A stretch of 64,000 nt of DNA from Trichuris trichiura (taxonomy: Eukaryota > Nematoda > Enoplea > Trichinellida > Trichuridae), in NCBI GenBank assembly GCA_037903355.1, contig JBAJFE010000026.1, positions 5,270,001-5,334,000 on the forward strand. Direction: 5' to 3'. The notes under the pieces are model-generated. The model was not told where the DNA came from, did no database searches, and saw only the letters and a list, made by a program, of their open reading frames with translations. This document shows, piece after piece, positions 1 through 9,855 of this stretch. A program made the translations under genes and the position numbers. Within the stretch, counting starts at the first letter, position 1; every line of letters starts with the position of its first letter.

Positions 1-1128
1 TTTCTACCATACAATAGGCCAATACGTATACGAAAGGGAAGAGTGCGACAGTTTCTGAACCAAAGTAAGCGAACTTCAACTAACTGCGTTATAGACTGAT
101 CACTTATCTCTTTAAGAAAACGCAAAATATTGATATAAGCCTGTTGATGTAATGAATAACTTTCCTTCAATAACAATTTCGATGTTAAGTCATTTATCTG
201 AAAGAGGATCTAAGGATAGATTGGATCAAAATAACGAAGCTCAAGCAAAAATCCAGATGACAATCCAATCCAAACAGCTTCGTTAGCTCATCACTTAGAT
301 ATGCAGGAGTTGCTCCTAAATGCAGGCTACCAGTAGTATTCAGTAACCTAGAACTTAAATCATTTCTGTTCATTTGTTATATTGATACCATGAACAAATA
401 ATCAAAAAATTAAAAAACGAAAGGTAAGAAATATAAGCTATGCAGAGCGAGGAATGTTTTTCACAGTAGTCAAAAACTGTGTTGCGCTGATACACGAAAG
501 AAGCTTTTGGCAGCAGTACAGCTGAAGCAAAAGAATACAAGAACGCTTCGATTGTTTCTACGTGGCGCAATGTTCTCCTAAAACGTAGGCGGATATTCGA
601 GCAAATGATTGCAGTAAGCTCATACAGTTTTCTACGTTGACCATTAGTAACAAAACTATCAATACTTTTCTACCTACGCATTTACTTCTTTTTTCACTGT
701 CTTCATAAAAACACTAATGGTTCACCTAATGCCGAAAAATAAAGCGATCGCTAACTTCTATTTGTGAGTGCCTTTTCCGTAAATTAACGCTATGGACAAA
801 GGCTCAAAACCGCTGCCACCCAGTCGTGGGAAATTTATTTTTCTAGGCGTACGCACTTTGTCGGAAGAGGTAGACTTGGTTAACTCGTTCCGGCGTTGTC
901 TTCATCAGTGAAAACTAGCTGCAATGTTCCAGTAGCAACGGAGTAAGAATATATCAGTGAAAACTAGCTGCAATGTTCCAGTAGCAACGGAGTAAGAATA
1001 TATTTGCTGACTTTAAAACATTTTAAATGATTTTACACGGGCTACTATTCCACAGATTTTAAACTTAACTATAGGCGCAGATACTGTTAATTACAAAAAT
1101 TATTGATCACTTACAGTCGGTAACTCTC
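1..1128. other. Intergenic, no gene seen
   Basis: No reading frame here looks like protein or can be joined to another by splice phase. The only structure I see is the 49-bp tandem duplication listed separately. Confidence 0.5.
904..1001. repeat. 49-bp tandem duplication
   Basis: Two adjacent copies (904-952 and 953-1001) that look identical, each starting ATCAGTGAAAACTAGCTGC and ending near GAGTAAGAATAT. The identity suggests a recent slippage or an assembly duplication. No function is implied. Confidence 0.9.
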
Positions 1129-1537
1129 ATGACGACTGGTTCAAAAGCATCTAGAGCAAGTGAGATGGATGAAGGAATGACACGAAAAGCTGATGGCGAT
1201 AAAACTAACAGGTGAGCATGCAAGCTGACAGAACTGAATTCCGTTTGAATCATAAATCACTGGCCAATTCTAAGTGAAATTCTTCAGGACGAGCGGACGA
1301 AAACTTATAAAGATACGATTAGCAGATGTGTCAAGCTTTGCAGAACAAAGCTCCAAAAAAATGAAAAAGAGTCTTCGATCCGCCAGGGATCGTCTAATGG
1401 AAAGTGAAAGCATTCGAAAGCATGTAAAAGAGTACGAACAGTTGCCCATCGAAAAAAAGTTCTTGCTGAAATTAGCCATTATTTTCTTCTGCTTGTTCAT
1501 ATGGCTGCTCATACTTAACAGTCATTTTTACAGCTGA
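1129..1537 (+). CDS. Small single-span membrane protein, two exons
   Basis: Exon 1 is 1129-1211 and exon 2 is 1288-1537. The 76-nt intron starts GTGAGC and ends TTCTTCAG, and the split codon AG|G keeps one frame of 110 codons. I do not recognise the family. The first ~30 residues are hydrophilic. Residues ~30-80 are basic and alpha-helical in character (several KK and RK pairs, EQSSKKMKK). A strongly hydrophobic segment near the C-terminus (about residues 87-104, LLKLAIIFFCLFIWLLIL) is followed by only six residues. This layout fits a tail-anchored or type II membrane protein. The ATG at 1129 is preceded by TTACAG ending at 1116, a likely trans-splice acceptor or 5'-UTR splice site. The model rests on splice phase and composition, with no homolog in mind. 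Confidence 0.6.
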
Positions 1538-3871
1538 TTAGTGAACGACCAGTTGTGTAATAATAATAGTGACAACAGGTCCATTGGTCATATCGTTTCA
1601 CTTTTGTTAGCACACCATGACCTGTCAATATTAGCCACTGTAAGCATTCAACTGCATTGTTATGCAGAAAAAGTCACCAGTGTGAGCCGAAACATGTTTT
1701 CCAGCTCTCCTCCGTTTCGCTGCATCAACTACATAATTACTGCGATTGAATGAACAGCAAATATAACTTTGACTTACAATTCGCTTACTTTATTTCAAGC
1801 GGACAAAATATCATTTCTATAGCGCGTAGGCTGGCAAGCATTTTTACATTTCATCGTAACTATTAAGAAAATAACAATGATTACCTCCGCACAAGGAATT
1901 TGGTGAACTATCAGTTAACATTTTCAGTAAATCAAATCTTAACTTCTTGCAGCATACTTGTCGTTCGTTTCGCATGTTACAAGACACGCTTGTCCAATGC
2001 AACAGAGTTGAGGGAATAAACGCAAGCAATTCGATGCATCCAAATTCTGTTGCCTGTTTGGATTAAACTGCTATTTTACATCAATCTATAAACCCTAACA
2101 CTGTGCGGTTCTGGATACAGTAACATAGTTCGAGGAAGTTTAGAAAGTCCTCTATTCAGTTTAATTGATGATCCTAAAAGTGTAATTCCCCGTACCAGAT
2201 TCGTATATTTGCACCACACATATGGAAGCCACTTGCTAGATTCACTTGGAAAAGTTCTATTCGACGCAACGTATGCGAACTGCCTTCACCAATCCTTAGC
2301 GTCTACATCAACGGTGAAGAATGAACGTAGGGCTGAACGTGATTGATCTTTTAAAGTACAGTTTCATTAGGTTTAGCCACGTGAAGATTATGCCTTTTAA
2401 ATAAGAGGATCCGAATAAGATTTCAAAATGTAGCTTTTTGGTACGGGACTGTAGGATTTCATGATTAAATTCTTTCTTCTTACGGAATATGTCCCGTCAT
2501 ACAAAAGACTTTTAATGTTCGAAGCTTTTGTAAAACGGGACATAATCTGTAAGAAGGAAGAATTCATTCTAAGATGTCTTAAGCCATGTGAGAGTTTTCA
2601 TATAATAATAATTTTACACTTTCAATCAGGTTATTCCCGATTTTTGTACATCAGCTCTTTTTCGAGAGGTCGAAAAGTCCAAAAAACGCTAAGGCGTGCG
2701 AAAAAGTTCGTTTGAAAAATGTGAGAAAGTTTCGTCGAATTGAAGTGCCCTTAAGCTTAAGTTGCAACAGCGTTGTTCATTCAGCATAGTTCTCCAATGT
2801 GACTAACAACCTTCTGTCAACACATAAATGCATTGTGATAGGAGGCCTAAGGCTCTGGCCCGAAGAAATTGACCACTCATTTGAGCTTCTTTAATTTTGG
2901 CGGTTTGCACTTTACGAGGCGGGAAGAATTTTGTTTCCTGCTATCCAACAGCATAGTCAAAAGTTTTATATGCTTTTGGAAAATACAGCAACGCTCAGAA
3001 TTTCTGGAAATAAGGGCTATCGGAAGCTCTGACTTTTACTCTACTGTTCAACAACGGAAAACAAAAATTGTCTGCACCTTACGAGTCTGAGGAAGACTTA
3101 TGAAGCTGGAAGTCTTCTGAAATACCGCCTTATACGTACACTCACACAAGCAAGCTCACGATTAGCGAACGAGGAAACTTCCGTGCTCATTGAGGACACG
3201 AATTGATATTTCACTGCTAACAAACGTCTATCCGTCGATTAACTATTTTCCTTTATTAGTACATGCACTGCCTTTACGCTGACAACTGTTCAAAGCGAAT
3301 CTAGAGAGCTTTGAAGAATATTTTGAATTTTAACAGATGGATTGATTCTGTACAAGAGCCTGAAATGAATTTCAATCACCAAAAATTTTCAGAGAAACCC
3401 AAAGACTACTAACTAAACATGACTACGCATTCCTCAGTCGATTAATGCCACTTTGTGGCCATAAAACTCGTCCACGTCTACTGCAAGGACAGGAACGAAT
3501 CATCGACGTTTAATGCATGCACCAATAAGAACTGAACGTTGTATTAGTTGGCAAGGCTTTGAACAAAGAATCAGTTATAAGTACCAAACCACTTAACGTC
3601 TTCCTATTCACTGGGCATGCATGCCGTTATATTCTGCTTGACGTACGTCAGTGCATACAAAACTTGTTTCGACAAAGGCCTCCTAAACTTTTAGTTTGCA
3701 GCATAACGGTTCAAGTGGATTAGCTAATACGTGACGACTTTGGAGCCTTAACGTCGCCAAGGTCAAACGAGAATAAATGGCTGCGAGTATAAAAAATTTG
3801 TAAAATTTTAAATGGCATACATCCAAACGCGCAATCACTTTAAGGCGATTAAATTATTCGTCCCAAAGCGA
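1538..3871. other. Intergenic, no gene seen
   Basis: Several short open frames exist but none has protein-like composition or spliceable partners. A weak hammerhead-like relic lies at 3087-3123 (see findings). Confidence 0.45.
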
Positions 3872-5973
3872 TTACTGTCGACGAAGATTTTCAAGGCGAG
3901 CCTGCAAGTCGGCATCCACATCAACGACAGCAGTGGGCTGCTTGGTTGATGATGCTAAAGCAACACTATCAGCTGTCGATGGTAGTCGTGTTAATTCTTC
4001 GTTCATCTGAATGCCAAGCTCATCCAGAATTTGGCTTACCACTGCATCACTAAAACAGAAAGTGTCGACGAGTCGTCCGTCAACCAACCTTACAAAGCAA
4101 ACACTCCTATTTTGCTAATGAGAAAATACATTCTTAGTTTATTCCTTGAAACTCTTTCCACTTGATTGCATTTCCCTCATTTTTAAAATAGCCCAAACTG
4201 CTTTAACACCGCTGAATATAAAAAGGCGATTGAATTTCTGTTGAGGCATTGAAGCTGATTCATTCTATCATATCTCAATACAACAGATAACATTTCCGTA
4301 CGGAGAGTTTCACATGTTGTTATGGCAATTTCCCGTTAACATTTATTAGAATAAAACTGGAGCCTTTGGATGGAGACTAAGCCGGCAGCATTTAATATTC
4401 GTACAGAGGAAACCTGACAGCACAATACAGTAAGCATGAAAAACAATAAAAAATAATAAAGGACAGGACAAAAGCAGCTCGTATTTAATCGAGTGGTCGC
4501 CTAAACTGCCGTTGAAAAAATGTTTAAAAGATAAACGACATCTTGTTAAATAGGAATACTCATGATGCATTGCCCATTTGCGTAAGTTTAAATGGAATGG
4601 TGAAAGTTGTGATAGGAAAAAGCATTGAAGATGGAAATCAGAAAGAGAATGTTATGCGTCAATATCGTGTAAGCACGGTTTACGTTGAAGATATGGCTCA
4701 AGACTGTTTATAATGCCGAAGAAAAAACAGAGAAGCTCCGCCGAGGAACGAAGGGAATCGCTGACGAAACATATGCACTAAAATGGGGTAATAACAAAAA
4801 AGGTTTGAAAAACTATACTTCAGTTGAATATAAGTTTTCCAGTAGCTTCTGGTACTCTGAAGTGGTCCAGCTTACCCATCCAACAGGTAATAGCTCTAGT
4901 CGTTTTAGTCAATGCCGTCAAATCGTGTTTATAAAGTACGATTTATGAAAGCAGCACAGAAAGCATTTATAAGACCATCCACTCAAGCTGAAGATGGAAT
5001 ATATCGTTCATGAAAACTTCAACTACCCAGATATGTAATACTAACTTTTGGGCTCTTTCATTTGTCTGCTGCTTGTGCATTCACTCACTGAGCAGGTACT
5101 ACTTTCAGCCAGAAGGAAAGAGTAAAGGAAAGCAGAATAGAAACAGAAAAATTAGAAACGTGAAGACAAAGAATAATATTAGTTATCTCTGTCGAAAAAC
5201 ACGGAGATATTTTGCATGGGGACAAGAACAGCATAACCCCAGATACATGGATTGTTTCCTTAACATTCACCGTGTTCTCATCCGACAGCAAGTAAATAAC
5301 ATTATGTAGAATGCGAAACTCAATAACTGAAAGCCGATGTTAAAACTTTAAGATTTTTAAGATAAACAAATTCAAACAATGGAATACGTACGTTTCCTCT
5401 TCGTCACCTTCATCGGCCATAGCATCATCTATAGCATCACTCATCATCTCCTCTTTCATGTCCATTAAATCCGATTGTCGCTCAAATTCCGTCATAATCT
5501 TTTGAATTTGGGGAAGCTTTAGCTGGAAAGGAATGAAACTCCGTCTCAGAGCACAGTGAAGATCGAAGCGAAACCTGGCGGTTCATGGACATCATTGCGC
5601 GGGCGACACCACGCATCGCCTGCGCCATGGCATCTTGCGATTTTAGCGTTTGTATTTTAAGAGAAACTGCTTGTATGCTGGCTCGCATCATTATAAATTT
5701 TTTAACATACCGACGGGTGCGCACTAAGTCTTTTGCCATCACTTTAACGGCATCCTGTAAAATTGCTTAATCATACTTGGTAAAACAAATTTATAGACGA
5801 CGTACCATTTGCCCCATTTTCGCCATCTTTTTAATATCTGCGATTAGCTTCTTCTCTTGACCTTCTAGCTGACCACGTTCGCGATCCAAGTCCCGCATTG
5901 CTCGGTTCAGAACGCGCTGGTTCTGCCGCAGCATTTCTTGAGGCGTCTTGCGTTTTCCGAATAAAAATTCCAT
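3872..5973 (-). CDS. CHMP2A: Charged multivesicular body protein 2 (Vps2, ESCRT-III)
   Basis: Exons on the minus strand are 5806-5973, 5575-5754, 5392-5522 and 3872-4049; introns are 51, 52 and 1342 nt. All junctions keep phase and give 218 residues, against about 222 in animal CHMP2A. The N-terminus MEFLFGKRKTPQEMLRQNQR is the CHMP2 alpha-1 helix. Next come the basic helical hairpin (VRTRRYVKKF, IQAVSLKIQTLKS) and the acidic linker (DAIDDAMADEGDEEET). The C-terminus LQARLENLRRQ is a MIT-interacting motif (MIM1), which binds the VPS4 MIT domain. In the family this protein co-assembles with CHMP3 and CHMP4 on endosomal and other necks to drive membrane scission. Exon 1 follows an acceptor CTTCTTACAG that ends 16 nt before the ATG. 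CHMP2A fits better than CHMP2B from the sequence remembered, but the split is not certain. Confidence 0.95.
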
Positions 5974-6879
5974 TGAAAATACACAGAGGCTGTAAGAAGT
6001 ACGAAAGATTAAACCATATTAACACACAAACTATGCTGAGAAGGCGACCTAAGATTTTGGAAAATATATGCGCTTCTTGCAACAATTAGCATGGCAAATA
6101 AGCAAAGCTCTGTGTGTTTACAAAAAATTGGCAAAATTGCATTAAAGCAAGAGCAAGAGTCCAGGCTGCTGCTAACAAAGTTCAATTTCCCGTGAGTCAG
6201 ATTTGGCAACAGCTTAATAAAGGCAACTCCTATTTTCTAATAAATACTAGACAGTCATGAATTCGTAAACGTAGGCTTGCAAATGCAGAAAATGGCAATC
6301 TACTCTAGCATTTTTGCCCAGAAAAACCTACGGATGATCTTAAAATTGCAGCAGATATTGCCTGGCGACCTACGAAGAGCCAGGTAAAACTGAACCATTA
6401 CGCAAGAGCAAAAACAAATGCAGAAAAACGCTATTATTACTGAAACGAATTTCAATTTAACACCTAACCGAATGAATCATGAACCAGCAGGGTATGCTGT
6501 ATATCATACTACTTAATTGTCCGCAAGCTCTAGTCAAAGGGCCATGCGTTAGTTTTCGATTAACTAAATAAACTTTTTCCATAAACTTGTGCTTTACTAC
6601 CCGAATGTATCATATTATGGGTTTACTTTTTATGCAGATTGAAATATAAAAAACATTAATGCTTATATGCTCATTCTTATGACAAAGTTTGTTGTAAGTA
6701 TTAGATGCGATGTAAATTCGCTCTTCTCTATGGCAAGTTACCGTACGTGCAGAGTCAAGTAGCAACGGTGCTGTTCACTCAGTATGCTTTCCGCGGTATT
6801 CAAAGTTTTTTCGAACTCTGTGGCAGCATACGGACGCCAACACTGTAGGAGTTGGACAGATTTGATCCATACAATCCCG
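5974..6879. other. Intergenic, upstream of CHMP2
   Basis: No gene seen. The 16 bases next to the CHMP2 ATG are its putative 5' leader after an acceptor at 5990-5991. Confidence 0.4.
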
Positions 6880-6911
6880 CTGACGACGGAGCAAGGTCAG
6901 TTCCGAAAGTT
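6880..6911 (+). repeat. Hammerhead-like motif, solitary
   Basis: CTGACGA is followed by CGGAGC, a 7-nt loop and GTTCCGAAAG. This matches the CTGANGA / helix II / GAAA layout of a hammerhead core, with a C next to helix II and one imperfect pair. It shares the CTGAYGACGG...CCGAAAG pattern of the palindromic elements in this window. It lies about 190 bp before the 7102 foldback element and is probably a relic of a related copy. Confidence 0.5.
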
Positions 6912-7101
6912 CTGCTTTTCAAATTCGTGTACGATTAAAAGCTTTTTACTTTTACATCGCAATGGCTTAACAACAGGATAAAACCGTAATCAACATCATG
7001 AAATCAGGTTCCTGTTACCAAATAAGCTGAGTTTTCCATTAAAAGAAAAAAAACTGAATTTTCAAGCTGGAACGAAAGCAAATAACATAAACAGTTGGCC
7101 T

Positions 7102-7351
7102 GGTTGTAAGGTCTTCTACATCTGTAATTAAACTAAACTTTTTCTTATTAAGAAAAGTACAGATATCAACGCAGTTCAAAGCTTTCGGAACGCTCTCCGT
7201 TTCTTGCGTTGACCGCTAACGACTCATCCATCCGTTGGTAGAGCAGTTGTTTAGTTTAATTACAGATAACAGCACAACGAAAAACGGGAAAAACCGTAGA
7301 AGACCTTACAACCATGAAAATTCAACCCGTTACAAAACATCCAGTTTTCAA
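7102..7351. mobile_element. Foldback element family A, internally deleted copy
   Basis: The element starts GGTTGTAAGG and ends CCAGTTTTCAA. It carries the right arm (CATCCATCCGTTGGTAGAGC to CGTAGAAGACC) and tail seen in the 60389-60798 copy, but most of the left arm and the hammerhead front half are lost. It is flanked by an exact 13-bp direct repeat, AAACAGTTGGCCT, at 7089-7101 and 7352-7364. No protein is encoded. Confidence 0.75.
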
Positions 7352-8568
7352 AAACAGTTGGCCTTTTATTTCCACTTTTCCTTTTTCTTTCTTCCAGCCA
7401 TTCCGTTCTTCTGTTGACCGCTAACGGGACGAGATACTTTGTTTAGCTCATAACATCTTACTAAATTATTTCAGGTCCATCTTATTCAGTTATGTTTCGT
7501 TACTTTCAACTGCACTGTCACTTTAGAGTGAATTGACGCCATTTCTGAGAATAGTGAATTTTTTCTGCTTGAACTCGCTTCCTCGTTCCCTTGAACTGCG
7601 GCGTTTCCCGAAAATTAACGTCTGTGGCCTCATCATTGCGCGCTAATGACGGGTCTGAATCCCCCCTGAAAGCTCTGCGAACAAGAAGGAACTTTAATGA
7701 AAATAGAACAAATTCGTTTCCCGTAAAAGATGCTCATATTCAATTCTGTTTGTACCAACAGCACTGGCCTACCGGACTTGTAATTTTAAGACGAAAAGAT
7801 ATGGTTTCATTGCTTTTTCGTGTAATTAGGTCTAGCTGCCTTACCTTTCCTACATTTTCCTGGAGCCAAACCTGAATGACAAGCAAACTGAGGGCGCTAA
7901 CAACAAAGCCGGATGGTTTTGAGAAACCCTTTGCGCTTTCCCGCTTTCCGGTAATGCCTTCATTACAATGGCTGATGAACTAATGAACTGTCCGTCCGTA
8001 TAGCCTGACTGCTGACTAAATTTTAACAATTTCAGAACTCAGCCCTTAGAAAAGTGAATGAGGCTGTAGCACTGTGTCACAGACTACTCGATTTCAATAC
8101 TTTATAAAACTATCGTACTTTGTATCCGCAAGGGCAACCCCTCACATTTTCTGACTGTGAATGATGTTTACTGTGACTGTTTCTTGCCTTCTCCGTTTGC
8201 TCATTTTTTTAAATCAACTTTTAGTCAAGTAACAGCGCTGTTTTCATAACGCGCTCTAAAATTTTCGTCACTACCCTGCAGTGATGGTTTTAAGTCGATA
8301 TAAACTGACAGGGGGTTCTCTCCGTGTGACTCTGCATGTGACTTCCATTCAAGATGCTAGTTGGTCTAGAAGCCGTTTTGTTGTATAACAGTTGCAGCAA
8401 TTGATAGCCCTTCTTGAAAGGTTTTATTAATAAAAACCACAGGCACTGCAACAGGCTAATATAATATGTACTTGAACATAGGGTTTTTCTTGATGAGCAG
8501 ATCAATTTTCATTCGCCCTTTTCTTGTATGTATGATCTTGTTTAGCCTGCGAACGTTGCGTCAATATA

Positions 8569-8692
8569 CACTTCCTTTCTCTTCTAATATCTTTTTTCTT
8601 CTTTCATCACTTTTCTTTTTCATTCTTCTACTTTCTTTTCTTCTTTTTCTCTATTTTTCTTCCTTCTTCTTTGTCTCTCCATTCCGTTTTCA
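8569..8692 (+). repeat. Polypyrimidine (CT/T-rich) tract
   Basis: About 120 bp made almost entirely of C and T (TTTCTTCTTTC-type). It produces low-complexity open frames on both strands that should not be taken as genes. Confidence 0.8.
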
Positions 8693-9443
8693 TTTATACT
8701 TCTAGAATGGCAATCCAACTTTCCCCATTTGAAAAAGTAACATACGCGCGGAAAGCTGGATCTTTTGAAGTGAACAACACTGATACCAGTTTGGTGCAGT
8801 AGAACCTCGATCATCTGAGCCAGCTGCGAGGCGAAAATAGTTCTTCAGAAATCGCGTTTGAAAACAAGGGATTATTTGTTTCCGCGTTTTTGTACACTGA
8901 CTTTACCTAAAAGTTTATTTTGTTTCGGAAGGGAGCCATCGTTGTACTAGTTCCACTTTCTTAACTCATTAATCCAGTAAGGTCCCAGTTAGGCCTTGTG
9001 AAAACCACAGCAATTTGCTTTCCTGTATTACTACAAGCCCCGCTGAATCCCTTACTTTACTCTTTACTTTATTACTGATACATTTTTCCCTTCCACTTGA
9101 ACTTGTTCCTTTGGGGCCGCGGAGCAATTTCTGCTGCAAGATATGGCAGTGAAGAAAAGTGTTACGCATTTGCGAAAAAAGTCAGAGGCAATAGTGGTCT
9201 TGTAAACAGATGAAGCAGGTGCATCTTTAGCCGAAGAATATAAAATTCGAACTTCAGCAACATCTGGTATCAAAAACAGGAAAGAATGCATGGATTAGGG
9301 TCAAAATCCCGAAAGGTTCGAATCCCGATGGGTCAAAATTCTGCTAGGTTTAACTCCTGAATAGGTCGAAAATGCATTGTATAGTTTGGCCTTGTGGCAG
9401 TTGTGCATTGACATCTTCTAGATAAGGAGTGTGTTTGACTCGA

Positions 9444-9508
9444 GGCGTTATTATACAGGTCTTGTTTTTCAGATCAGTGGTGTCGAACAAGACCAGTATA
9501 ATAACGCC
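9444..9508. repeat. Short inverted repeat (hairpin)
   Basis: Arms 9444-9467 (GGCGTTATTATACAGGTCTT...) and 9485-9508 match at 22 of 24 positions with a 17-nt spacer. It could be a small foldback or MITE remnant, or the stem of an RNA. It sits about 350 bp beyond the stop codon of the 5'-nucleotidase, so it is probably outside that gene. Confidence 0.75.
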
Positions 9509-9855
9509 ACTACTCAATACAATACGATGTATTAGTGTGTTGTTTAACAGTCCACGTTATAGTGAATACAATTTTTTAAAACTGCGATCAGACTAATTAC
9601 CAGATAGCAACAGGATATAATGGCGCCTGCTATGAGCTAAGCAAATGAACAATATCACAATGGACATTCAGTTTAGTGCGAGCTCGTGCTGTACACGTGA
9701 CCTGTGCAATGCTTATTAATGACAATGACTCGACGAAAAGCTGCGGCACTGCTTGGCAAACGCTTCCATTGGAAATACGAATTTACTACTTTAAGCAAAA
9801 GCGACAATGCGAATTCGATTCCCATCCAGCTGTATATCTGCCTCCCCATAGAACT

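Noticed and set aside
8466..8705. Open frames through 8.5-8.8 kb
   Set aside because: They are products of the polypyrimidine tract.
9311..9325. GGTTCGAATCC resembles a tRNA B box
   Set aside because: No acceptor stem, anticodon arm or A box could be placed around it, and it lies in a degenerate repeated unit.
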